Position numbers and translations under genes: made by a program. The notes under the pieces are model-generated. The model made no database searches. It saw only the letters and a list, made by a program, of their open reading frames with translations, and was not told the DNA's origin. Positions 34,685 through 44,670 of a DNA stretch of 64,000 bases are shown here, piece by piece (the stretch's first letter is position 1; each line of letters begins with the position of its first letter). The stretch comes from Blepharisma japonicum (taxonomy: Eukaryota > Ciliophora > Heterotrichea > Heterotrichida > Blepharismidae), in NCBI GenBank assembly GCA_949751835.1, contig CATKHK010000068.1, positions 124,001 to 188,000 on the forward strand. Direction: 5' to 3'.

Positions 34685-36697
34685 ATGGAAGTCTACGAGG
34701 TCGTCAAAAGTATCGGAAGTGGGAACTTTGGCCAAGTTTACCTAGTCAGACACAAATACGAAGGTCGAAACTATGTTGTCAAGAAGATAAAGACTAGGGA
34801 TATGAACGACAAAGATAGAGAAAACACAGAGCAAGAGGTCAGGCTTCTCCAAAAGCTGAGACATGCAAACATTGTCGCTTATAAGGACTCATATATAGAT
34901 AGAGAACAGTATCTATGCATTGTAATGGTTTACTGCGAAGGTGGGGATATTTATTTGAGAATAAAAGATGCCAAAGGGAAGAAATTCAGTGAAGCTCAAA
35001 TTTTAGAATGGATCGCCCAGATTCTTTTAGCGTTATTATACCTACATGAGAGGAAAATACTTCACAGGGACCTTAAAACTCAAAATATCTTTATAAAGAA
35101 TGGGAAAATAAGGCTAGGAGATTTTGGGATCGCAAAAGTCCTTGATGGCACCAAAGATTTTGCGAATACTTGTATAGGAACTCCTTATTATATGTCTCCG
35201 GAGCTGTTCAAAAATAAGCCTTATTCATATAAAAGTGACGTCTGGGCTTTTGGGTGTGTTATTTATGAGATGATGAACTTAAGGCATGCATTCGACGCAC
35301 AAAGCTTGAATGGGCTTGCGATGAAAATTTTAAAAGGAAGCTACCCGCCTACCTCACCATTTTACTCTAAAGGCCTCCGTGATATAGTCACCAAAATGCT
35401 TTCAGTCAATCCAAGCCAAAGGCCTACACTTATAGACTTATTAAACATGCCACTAATAAGACGTCATGTCGTCATTTATTTGCGTGACTGTTTAACTCCA
35501 ACCACAGAGCCTAAAGACCTCGATGATATCAATGTAGATTCCCTCAAAGACCAAGCTGAAAGATATGGGTTAATGCCGCTTATAAACGGAGAGTCCAAAA
35601 TGCCTCAGCCAATCCAAAGGAGTGAGCAACAAATTGAAGCTAAACTAAAAAAAGAAGAAGAAGAAAAACAAGAAATGGAAGCTTTATTGACAAAATTAAC
35701 CACCCAGAAAAAAGAAATAAAATCAAAATTAAAACAAAATAGCAGCAAAACGAAACAACAGGAGTCAGAAAAAGCAAATGAGCTTGAAAAGCAACAAAAA
35801 CAAAAGCAAGTGGATGCAGAAAAACGAAGAGATGCACAATTGCAAGAAAAAAGAAAAAAAGCTCAAGCTTATAGCAAAAGATTAGATGAAAATAATAAAT
35901 CTGAAGAGGACAAGAAACAAGAAGAGTCCACAACTGCAAGAGATAGAGTTATTGCAGAAAAAGAAAAAAGGAGAAAAGAAGAAGAGGACAGAAAAATTGC
36001 GGAGCTTATGCAGATACACCAGCAGAATCAACATAATAGGCAGGTTGCAGTTGAAAAGCACCAGGCACAGTTTAGGACTTCTTCTATATTACAGTCTGCT
36101 CTTACTTATGAAAAAGTCGCCCCAAATCTTACAGAAGAAGAGCTAAAAGAAGTAGCGGAGTATGAAGAAGGGTCAACTGAAGAACAAACTGATGAAGAAG
36201 AGCTTAAAAAGATTGAAGAACTGAGGCTTATTAATCAGCAAGTTAATGATATGAAAGAAAGAATTCAAGTTAAGACTATAAGGATAGAAGAAATGAGAGA
36301 AAGTTTGAGATTTTCGACGTCTGGGATGTCAGGGTTTGAGCCTGAGCCTCCTGAAGAGATTGAAGAAGGCAATGAAGAAAATGTTACAGAAGTAAATTAT
36401 GGAAACTTAGAAGCTGTAGAAGAAGTGGAAGAGGAAGAGGCAAAAGAAGAGCTCCCATCATGGCATACAAAGCTTAGAGAAAGGCTAAAGCTTCTACAAC
36501 AGTAATTTCTATTTAGTAAATGCGAAGCTGGAATTGGCCACCAACTCTATGAAAGAAGCATAAATCTTCTTAAAGAAATGTCCGGGCATAATAACAATGA
36601 TATAAGGATCGCTTTAATTGAATTGCTAGGCGGCCAAAATATTGGATATTGGGTCATTCTTGACCAGATAATATACATTGAAAGCTCTTTAACCTAA
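34685..36697 (+). CDS. NIMA-related kinase (NEK)
   Basis: The gene encodes 665 residues after removal of a 15-nt intron (36501-36515). The kinase domain (residues ~4-260) is complete: GSGNFGQVYLV, catalytic Lys in YVVKKIK, HRDLKTQNIFI, DFGIAKVL, TCIGTPYYMSPE and DVWAFGCVIYEM. It resembles the NEK1/NEK-family kinases linked to cilia and cell cycle; ciliates have many NEKs. A long basic coiled coil (~310-560) and an acidic region follow. The spliced second exon adds about 60 residues (AGIGHQLYERSINLLKEM...) that look folded and similar to NEK1-type C-terminal ends. No TGA is used. Confidence 0.93.
36501..36515 (+). other. 15-nt intron in the NEK gene
   Basis: It reads gtaatttctatttag. Retained, it gives an in-frame TAA; removed, the frame continues for about 60 conserved-looking codons to TAA at 36695-36697. 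Confidence 0.9.
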
Positions 36698-36719
36698 GAA
36701 TTGTAATCATTTTAATAAT

Positions 36720-37271
36720 ATGAAGCGCACCACTGTTTATGACAGAAATTTAAAAGCCAAGCGCGAGGTCTCTGTTAGCTCTTTTCACTTTCTTTTCTCG
36801 GAAATAGTCCAATACTGCTTAGCAAAAGCAAATAGTGATGCCCAAGAACTAGAGCGACAATTAGAAGAGCTCGGCCAGCCCCTTGGAGCAAAATTTTTAG
36901 AGTTGGTATGCTTTAGGGACAGAAATTCTAAAAAAGATATAAATGTGATAGAGTGCTTAAGATTTATCCATGGGCCTCTCTGGAAAACACTTTTTAATAA
37001 AAATGCTGATGAGCTTGAACAAAACACAGAAGAGCATGACACGTTTATGATAAGCGAAAAAGAGCCGAGCCTCTGTAACCAATTCGCTTGTCTACCAAAA
37101 GGTGACGACTATTTGAACTGTGGAGCATTTGTTGCTGGAATTATTGAAGGAATTTTAGCCTCTGCCAATTTCCCTGCAAAAGTTTCAGCTATTTTTAAAA
37201 ATGATGAGGAGTCAAGGAAAACTGTTTTTCTAGTGAAATTTAATAGTGATACAATAGAAAGGGATTATTAA
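36720..37271 (+). CDS. TRAPPC5: TRAPP complex subunit TRAPPC5 (Trs31)
   Basis: A full-length 183-residue Bet3-family subunit starts 22 bp after the NEK stop. It has VSVSSFHFLFSEIVQYCLAK, ELERQLEELGQPLGAKFLEL, LRFIHGPLWKTLFNKNADEL, and DDYLNCGAFVAGIIEGIL, the conserved order of Trs31/TRAPPC5. It is a core subunit of all TRAPP complexes, which activate Rab1 (TRAPPII/III also Rab11) in ER-Golgi traffic. No intron or TGA. Its stop is only 7 bp from the convergent TMEM43 stop, so the two transcripts must overlap. Confidence 0.95.
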   Translation: MKRTTVYDRNLKAKREVSVSSFHFLFSEIVQYCLAKANSDAQELERQLEELGQPLGAKFLELVCFRDRNSKKDINVIECLRFIHGPLWKTLFNKNADELEQNTEEHDTFMISEKEPSLCNQFACLPKGDDYLNCGAFVAGIIEGILASANFPAKVSAIFKNDEESRKTVFLVKFNSDTIERDY

Positions 37272-37278
37272 TTACAAA

Positions 37279-38325
37279 TTAAGTGGCAAGAATGAATCCT
37301 ATAAGTAATAATAGTGTTGAAAAAATGCGAATAATGTATTGTTTTGTTCGACGGTTGCTTAGCTTTCTTTCTAGGAGTTTATCAGCAGAAATAATGCCAC
37401 TTTCAACAGTTAAAAGTTTCCCTTCATATCTAGATAGTGTATCTCCATCTTGGGCACCCAAAATACTAACAGCAGTGCCTATATGTAAAACTGAATATTT
37501 AATCCTATAATCTCCTATTTCAGGCTTGTATTCTCCTTCAAGAGCATCTTGTATAGTAAGATAATAATAAGTTTCGTCATAATAGATAAAGTATTTATTC
37601 AAAGAATCATATATTGGGGTTGGGTGGACCAATCTCAGTTTTTCTCTTATAGGAATTTTTTTTAAAATTTCTCTTGACATTCTATAAGGCCCTATAAAGG
37701 CTTCAGGCTGGCATGAAAAAGTAGCATTTTGCAGTTTTGGGTCCCAGTCTGGGTTGTGGTGGTCTTCATTAGAATTGAAATGGGAAGAATTTATCTGCGA
37801 TCTTGCCCAGACTTGTTTATAATCAATTGCTTTTAGGCCATCTTTTATTGTTTCTTCTTGCCATTGATACATTTCTACTTGCCTTTTAAGCAACAGCGCT
37901 TCAGAAACTGTTACTATAGGCAGAAAAGGGTCTTGGAGATAAAAAGGCATGCCAACTTGTAGGTTTCCTGCGACAAATATTAATTTCCCATTATTTCCTG
38001 AGTCAATAATAGGTGGCGCATCGATAACCACATTCAGACATTTGTTAAGGAATTTTTGGGTGATTTGATAATTCCATTCAAAATATCCTCATATAGCTCC
38101 TCCGACTACAAGAATAAGGATCCCAAGCACTAATCCTACGACTGAGGCTGAATTTGAAGGTGCCTCAGGAATTGAAGGCAAATCGCTATAATTTTCTGAT
38201 CCAGATTCTTGGATCGTGTTTTCTGTAGTGATAGAACTGTCTGAGTTATTTGAAGGATAAGTGTAAAACGCACTGCAATAGCAGAGTAATAAGCAGCATA
38301 TCCAATTGACAAAGTGGAGAACCAT
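37279..38325 (-). CDS. TMEM43: TMEM43-family membrane protein
   Basis: The 348-residue frame starts MVLHFVNWICCLLLCYCSA (signal-like) and passes a TGA at 38089-38091 just after a membrane helix (VVGLVLGILILVVGGAI). It then follows the TMEM43 (DUF1625/LUMA) pattern: NNGKLIFVAGNLQVG, DPFLPIVTVSEALLLKRQVE, MYQWQEE, SSHFNSNEDHHNPDW, and IGPYRMSREILKKI. The C-terminal helix is IIRIFSTLLLLIGFILAT. Animal TMEM43 sits in the ER and inner nuclear membrane and interacts with lamins and emerin; the function in ciliates is unknown. Stop is TAA. Confidence 0.88.
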
Positions 38326-38422
38326 TATTTAATGTCTATTACGCTTATAAATCTTTTTTCAGCTATATTTTGAATTTATTCTAAGTTGTAAAAATGCATA
38401 AATTATAAGCTTATTTTAGAAA

Positions 38423-40486
38423 ATGCAAGAAAAATATAAACTCCCAGCTTGTTTGAGCCAGAAAGATTTAAGAAGAACTAGCCAGGCTACAACTCCTTCT
38501 TCAAGGCAAGCCAAGACACCTAATCTAAATCGAATTTTTTCAGAATCAAAACTATATTCGGCTACAACAACGAACCTTTACAAAACTAATTTTAATACTA
38601 GCCCACCTGATCAAACATATCTTACCAAAATAAGGCCAAAGCACATTAGAATCGATAAAGAAAGGCTCTATGAAGAAAATCTTGCTTATAAGCATATGAT
38701 AAATGCATTAAGCGAAGAAAATACAAAATTAAAAACCAAAATATCTCAAATGGATCACGAGATGCAAGAAAAAAAATTATACCCAAATACACCTATTACA
38801 ACTCAAAAAGGAATATCCCATGTGCATTTAATAGAGAATTTAAAAAGCACAATAAAAGAACTTCGAAGTGAGCTGCAAACAAAAAACATAGAATATGAAG
38901 AGCTGAAACGCTCGGTAAGAGTCACAAAAATGAACGAAGTCACTGAAGAGCTAAAACAATATATTAATGAATGCAAAAGATTGAAAAGAGTCAATGATAA
39001 GCTGCAAGAAGATTTAAATAATCCTCCCAATTCAATGGAAGGCTTAGCTGGGTTTACCGCATATGGAAAGCTGAAACTAGAATTCGAGCAGCTTGAAAAA
39101 AGTTTAAGACTCTATCAAGAATCTGATAAAATGAAGACTGAACAGATTGCAGAGCTTAAAAGATTATTTAACCAAAGTGAACAAGGTGTATTAATTATTG
39201 ATGAAGAGCCAGTTTCTAAGAGATCTCATATAAGTTCTGAGACAAATGACCAAAATATCAAGGAAATAAATAAAACAAATCTTTCAAAGAAAGAAGTTCT
39301 GATACCTTTAGAAGGAAATAATGAATTTATTAAAAATGAAGCAGGAGATATAACTAATCGAGCGAAATTGATTTTGAAGAAGCTCCATATATTTTTGAAG
39401 GTAAATAAATTGCAGCCTAAAGACTGGGTTGAGAAAATTCCTAGATCAATTCAAGGAATATTGTCATTAGATGAACTATGAAAAGCATTAGATACCGGAA
39501 AAGTACCTTTAACTAATGAAGAAGTCCATGTACTACTCCAGCATCTTGGAGAAAATGACAGTCAAATTTTATGTTCAGTATTAGTTGACGAACTTAATGC
39601 AATGGACCTAAGAAAACCTTCAATACCATCCAGCATCCTAGAAATCGGAACCCCAAAACCATTTTCAAAAAGCGATGCTCAGACAATTTTAGGAGAAATT
39701 CAATGCAGACTAGTCCTATTCAATATAAAAGACTTGAAAAAATCATTAGAAAATGACCTTAAAAATGACTCTTTTACATTTTCAGAATTAATTGAAATTT
39801 TTAATGACAAATATTTAACAATCGAAAAAGATGAAGACAGGACAAAGCTTGCTAAATATTTTCTTAGCAATAAAATAAGTATTTCGAAACAAGAATTGAT
39901 TAATTTGATTATAAGTGAAACAGAAGAATGGAAATTTTTAAGTCATAGTGAAATTGATTGTGCAATTAAAGGAATTAAAGCAAAATTATGGGAAGGCTAT
40001 GATGACCTGCTAGCAAGAATCAAAAAAAAATCTGCAAGCGAATTTGTTCCGGTTTGAGATTTAATTGATGAAATGAAAATATATGGATTTATAAGTACAC
40101 ATGAGCAAATAATATTTTGCAAAGAACAGTTTTTCTCATATGAAAAATCAATGAATAGAGTACCGTATGTGCAAGCACTGAAAGATTTAAATAAATTAGT
40201 GGTAAAAATCAAAGCAAAAGAGAATTCATTTATAGAGCCACAAGAAAGCTCAATTGAAATTAATAAAGATGAAGAAATCTCTGAGTCTCATAATGAAGAA
40301 AATAAAGAGTATATTTATTCTCAGCTAGAGCCTGTTCTTTCTGAAGATGAGATTGAAATTAGCAGAAATATTCTGGAAAATAATAAAGAAAACTCCGCAA
40401 GATCTATTTTAGAGATACCTGATGAAACTCATGCAAAAACAAGTGAAAAGCCTTCGTTCATTGAAGAGAAAATTGAAGAATTATAG
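38423..40486 (+). CDS. Coiled-coil protein with EF-hand-like C-terminal half
   Basis: Two TGA codons (39479, 40055) are read as Trp to give 687 residues ending at TAG. The N-terminus is Ser/Thr-rich with TP sites. Residues ~75-260 form a long coiled coil (YEENLAYKHMINALSEEN; LVECKRLKRVNDKLQED-like). From ~310 to 580 a series of helix pairs (e.g. PKDWVEKIPRSIQGILSLDE; VPLTNEEVHVLLQHLGEND; EDRTKLAKYFLSNKISISKQ) resembles degenerate EF-hand pairs with few calcium ligands. The tail is Glu-rich. No specific family is recognised; a ciliary or centrosomal scaffold is a guess. ATG is 97 bp from the divergent TMEM43 ATG. Confidence 0.8.
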
Positions 40487-40685
40487 AATTAACAAAATAA
40501 TCTAGTTATGCCCATTTTTAATTTATGAGATAAAATCTATTAATAAAATTTTATAAAGGAAATATGCTAAATGCATTATAAAAAACCTCATCGCTTAATT
40601 CTCTTAACGAACTTATTTTTATTCATTCTTTACTTAAAAACAAACAAATAATTTGAAATATTTATTAATAAATTATGACTTAAGC

Positions 40686-41963
40686 TTAATTCTGATGATA
40701 TCTCATAATTTCCTGTATGAAATACTCTCTCAACTGTTGAGCTGTAATATTTTCCACGTGCTCAAACTCAAAATCTGCAGGCACTTCGGCATCAACTTCT
40801 TTTTGCACATCTCTAACAGTATCAAAATAATTATGCCTCAATGCTTCAATGCAAGAAATTCTATTTCTTGGGTTAAACAAGATCATATGTTCCATCAATT
40901 CTATTAGTGCTCTATCTGAATGTGGGTAAATTAAAGCTAGGCTTTTCTTTTCTCTGGTTCCAAAAGAATTCAAATAAATAAGTGCTTTATCGTCAGTAAT
41001 AAATTGCTTATCATTATCGTCAGGAGTCCCAATTACTTCAAAAATCACGTTTAGCTGGTCACTATTGCTTGAAGGGAATCCAGCTCTTCTCATTTTGGTA
41101 TGATGGTCTGGGGATAGTGGGAAACAAGAATTCCCTGGGAAAAGTGGGCTTCTATCCATAAAAGTAGGCGCGTTCTCTCTAAGCATCCCACATAATTCAG
41201 CAATGACGCATCCTAAACTCCAAACATCAATTGCTTTGGTGTATTCTCTTTCTAACAAAATTAGTTCTGGAGCTCTATACCATCTGGTAACCACATGTCC
41301 AGTCAATTCAGTTTTTGTCTGAAGCCCTGGCTTGCTTCTCACCAGTTTTGGTTTTCCTTGTGCCTTTTCTGGCTTTGGGTGTTTATCAACTGGGTGTATA
41401 TCGTCTTGTTCCATTTCCATATCAAGACTATCTTTATTCTCCTCAGTTACACTTCTAGCTAAGCCAAAATCGCAAATTTTTACTTCACAATCTTCGTTCA
41501 ACAGTATATTTGCAGGCTTGAGATCTCTATGTAGGATATTTGCACTGTGAATGTATTTAAGCCCACAAATAATATTGTAGGTAATTAGCTGGATATGGTC
41601 TTCTTGTAAGTGAACTGGGCTTTTGATTAGTTTTTTAAGGTCAGACTGGGCGTGCTCCATAACTACATAAAGCTCATTGAATGTTTGAAGATTCTTTGGA
41701 AGCAGAATTTCACGCATTTTGACTATATTAGGGTGGTTGAGATGCTTTAAAATGCTGACTTCACGCAGAAGCCTTTTACAGTCGATCAAGTCGTCGAAAA
41801 TTTTGGTCATCTGCTTGATAGCGACACGTTGGCCTGTAGGGACATGTCTGGCTTCACAGACCATTCCGTAACTACCTGAGCCTAGTTGCTTTATTATTTG
41901 GTAGTTTGGGCCGACGTCCCAGTCTATCACATTGCGAGGTATGTTGAGCTTTTTTCCTGCCAT
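40686..41963 (-). CDS. Atypical MAP kinase with TGH activation motif
   Basis: The first ATG (41963) gives 425 residues starting MAGKKLNIPRNVIDWDVGPN. The kinase core is intact: GSGSYGMV, K50 in VAIK, HRDLKPANILL (145-155), DFG (165-167), RWYRAPELILL and the MAPK-type insert near LFPG. Between DFG and the activation lip is a ~45-residue charged insertion. The TxY dual-phosphorylation motif is replaced by T-G-H (221-223), followed by VVTRWYRAPE. This pattern matches the alveolate MAPK2 group (TSH in Plasmodium MAP2). It is probably not regulated by Tyr phosphorylation. No TGA or intron. An upstream in-frame TTG is not used as the start. Confidence 0.93.
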   Translation of the reverse strand: MAGKKLNIPRNVIDWDVGPNYQIIKQLGSGSYGMVCEARHVPTGQRVAIKQMTKIFDDLIDCKRLLREVSILKHLNHPNIVKMREILLPKNLQTFNELYVVMEHAQSDLKKLIKSPVHLQEDHIQLITYNIICGLKYIHSANILHRDLKPANILLNEDCEVKICDFGLARSVTEENKDSLDMEMEQDDIHPVDKHPKPEKAQGKPKLVRSKPGLQTKTELTGHVVTRWYRAPELILLEREYTKAIDVWSLGCVIAELCGMLRENAPTFMDRSPLFPGNSCFPLSPDHHTKMRRAGFPSSNSDQLNVIFEVIGTPDDNDKQFITDDKALIYLNSFGTREKKSLALIYPHSDRALIELMEHMILFNPRNRISCIEALRHNYFDTVRDVQKEVDAEVPADFEFEHVENITAQQLREYFIQEIMRYHQN

Positions 41964-42745
41964 TAAGTTTGTAAAACCGATTTTCAAATGTCAATATATG
42001 GCGTTTAATTATTGACTTAAATTCAAAAAGTATGGCTTATTAGATGAGTTTGACATGGGTTATTTGTATATTATTTATAAATCTACAGAGAGGATTCAAT
42101 ACAGAATAAAGAATTTGAATTTTTAGGTGAAATTGAATCAGAATCTGCATAATGAAAATAAAAGAATCTATAAATTAGGCTTGCAAACGGTAATTTAAAT
42201 TATAACTAAAAAACGAAAATCATGCAGTTTTAGGCATTTCCGTATTAGTTTTTTTTAAAATTTTTAAACTCATCAGTTTTGTAAACAATAAAAGGATTTC
42301 AAATAGGGTATTTTATTTTTCCTATTAAAACATTTGTTAGATAAAAATAGTTATCAATTGATTTTAAAATAATTTTAGTGTTATTACAATAAGAAAAAAT
42401 AATACAAATATTTTTTCCAGTTATTTAGATAGCGTATAAGAAATAGCCTAATTATTTCTCTAGGCAATCCCTTCAAGTGAAAAAAATAAGCAAGACTATA
42501 GCGCAATAAATTGATCATTCTCAAAATCATCAATATTATATAAGATATAATTACTATTATATGAGAAGATATTAGCATAAAATATATCTCGTAGTGCACA
42601 TATTGATAGAATAATACACTTATATATTCCAAAATAATTTTAAAGTGTAGAGACTAAATCTATAGGCATGCACGTTAATGAAGTGTAAATGTGCAATAAT
42701 TGCATCAAACTATAATCTAGAGTAGTTTATAATTAATTCTTATAA
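41964..42745. other. Divergent AT-rich gap with weak open frames
   Basis: 782 bp between the MAP kinase and TPR starts. A plus-strand frame at 41998-42129 begins with ATG and reads 43 codons (MAFNYWLKFKKYGL and on) to TAG if TGA is Trp, and a minus-strand frame at 42384-42632 is hydrophobic and lacks an ATG at its start. Neither has similarity I recognise; both may be chance or decayed. No RNA gene was recognised. Confidence 0.5.
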
Positions 42746-44659
42746 ATGTGTGACGACCTAGAAGCTGAACTTTTAAATGATATCGTAACGCGGCGAAGAC
42801 GAATGCAAATTGACCCTAAAAAGCCTCGAAATCACCGAAACTACCGTGAGTGGATGGACTTAGATAACGTGATTTCTATATGCTCTCGGAAACTTCATAA
42901 TGGTCAATATCATCAAAAAGCACTATATATCCGCGCATCAGCCTACCTAAAGCGTGGATGGTTCCAAGAAGCAATAGATGATTGTGAAGCACTAATACAA
43001 AACGATAAAACCTTTGTAGGCGGCTATTACATTCGCGGGCTGGCTTATGAAAGGTTAGGTGAAATTGATAAAAGCATTGAAGATTTCACTACAGTCCTAA
43101 AGCTTGATCCAAATCATATAAATGCAGCCTATGCGCGTGGAACATGCAGAAATAGAAAAGGTGATTATTTAAAGGCCATTGAAGACTATTCAATGGCATT
43201 AGAAAAAGATACTGAGAGATATTCATTATCCCCAAAAAGAGAAAGAAATACGCATTCTAGCTCAACAAGTTCAAGATTAAGCACAGGGACAGCTGAAGAT
43301 CTAAATATTTATGATAAATATCAGGATATAACAGCAAGCCTTTTAAGGACTTTTCCAGAGGAAAAGACTGTCAGAATTAGCCTTCTCAATCAAGATCACG
43401 AAAATAAAAAATCTGTAGAGACTTGGTTTACTCAAGGCTGCTTGGCTAAAAAACAAGGTGATTTTAATAGGGCCTGCATGTGCTATTCTGAAGCTTTAAA
43501 GCTTAGCCCAAATCATTTCAAATCAATCTTTAACCGAGCTTTTGCTTATCACAAATTAAAAAAATTCGAAGAAGCTATTTCAGAATACACAAGAGCTATT
43601 GACCTAGAGCCAAACAATCCTTTTCCATTTTACAATAGAGGGATAACTTATGATTGCCTTGAAGATTATGAGTCCTCTATTCGGGATTTTTCAAGCGCAA
43701 TAGCTTTGGATCCTGCTAAACCAGATTTTTATTATAATCGAGGCTTTGTGTTTAGAAAGCTTGGAGACTATCAAAGCGCAATATCTGATTATTCTATTGC
43801 AATAAAATATGATCCACATAATATGAAAGGGTATTTTAATCGAGCATATTGCAAAGAAATGCTAGACGAACTTAATGATGCTGAAAATGACTATGAAAAT
43901 GCGCTGCATTTTCAGCCTGATCACCTAGGATCTTTAAATGGTCTTGCTACAGTTCAAGAAAAGCTAGGTAAATATCAAGAAGCGCTGCTTAATTTTGAGC
44001 AGGCGCTGAGGATTGATAATAAATACGCCCCAGCTTATAATGGTAGAGGACTTGTGTGGAATAAATTATCAAATTATGAAAAAGCTTTGGCTGATTTTTC
44101 TAAAAGTATAGGAATAGACCAAGAAAATCCTATATATTGGCACAACCGAGCTTGCTGTAAACGAAATATCGGCAATGTTGAAGAGTCCTTAGAGGACTAC
44201 AAAATTGCTATTGAGCTTGACCCTATGAATCCTCTATTATACGCTAATAGAGCTCTAGCTTTTCGCAAGCTAGAAAGATTCAAAGAAGCTGCTGATGATT
44301 ATTCCAAAGAAATTGAGCTAAAATCCTCAGTAAAAGCTTACAATAATCGTGCATTTTGTTACTCTAAGATAAACCAGCACAAACTTGCTATTGAAGATTA
44401 CAACTATGTGATTTCCGTTGAACGAAATAACACCCAAGCACTTTTTAATAGAGCAATTTCTTATGAAAGAGTCAATGATTTTGAAAATGCCATAAAAGAT
44501 TTTAATGCTGTAATTTTATTGGAGCCTAATAACGCCAATGCATATTTTAGCAGAGGCTGCTGCTATGAAAATCTTGGAGAATTAGATATAGCAATTTGTG
44601 ATTATTCGTTGGCGCTAGAATTAGATACCAAAAATGGAGGAAAACATAGTGTAAATTAA
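42746..44659 (+). CDS. TPR-repeat protein
   Basis: A single 637-residue frame begins MCDDLEAELLNDIVTRRR and ends at TAA, with no TGA and no intron. It consists of about fifteen TPR units with the classical 34-residue pattern, e.g. YIRGLAYERLGEIDKSIEDF, FNRAFAYHKLKKFEEAISEY and YFSRGCCYENLGELDIAICD. A Ser/Arg-rich insert (about residues 150-215) separates an N-terminal group of four TPRs from the C-terminal eleven. The regular spacing (A-Y-N-R-G...L-x-P-N) is like protist TPR scaffolds that mediate protein complexes; a specific partner cannot be deduced. It ends 11 bp from the convergent potassium-channel gene. Confidence 0.92.
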   Translation: MCDDLEAELLNDIVTRRRRMQIDPKKPRNHRNYREWMDLDNVISICSRKLHNGQYHQKALYIRASAYLKRGWFQEAIDDCEALIQNDKTFVGGYYIRGLAYERLGEIDKSIEDFTTVLKLDPNHINAAYARGTCRNRKGDYLKAIEDYSMALEKDTERYSLSPKRERNTHSSSTSSRLSTGTAEDLNIYDKYQDITASLLRTFPEEKTVRISLLNQDHENKKSVETWFTQGCLAKKQGDFNRACMCYSEALKLSPNHFKSIFNRAFAYHKLKKFEEAISEYTRAIDLEPNNPFPFYNRGITYDCLEDYESSIRDFSSAIALDPAKPDFYYNRGFVFRKLGDYQSAISDYSIAIKYDPHNMKGYFNRAYCKEMLDELNDAENDYENALHFQPDHLGSLNGLATVQEKLGKYQEALLNFEQALRIDNKYAPAYNGRGLVWNKLSNYEKALADFSKSIGIDQENPIYWHNRACCKRNIGNVEESLEDYKIAIELDPMNPLLYANRALAFRKLERFKEAADDYSKEIELKSSVKAYNNRAFCYSKINQHKLAIEDYNYVISVERNNTQALFNRAISYERVNDFENAIKDFNAVILLEPNNANAYFSRGCCYENLGELDIAICDYSLALELDTKNGGKHSVN

Positions 44660-44670
44660 AAACACATTTA

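Noticed and set aside
36785-37042. Minus-strand frame inside TRAPPC5
   Set aside because: Antisense shadow of a clearly conserved gene.
41998-42129. Plus-strand ATG frame of 43 codons next to the MAP kinase
   Set aside because: Too short and without similarity; kept only as a note in the gap entry.
42384-42632. Minus-strand hydrophobic frame of 82 codons
   Set aside because: It has no ATG at the start, a composition explained by AT-rich DNA, and no recognisable family.
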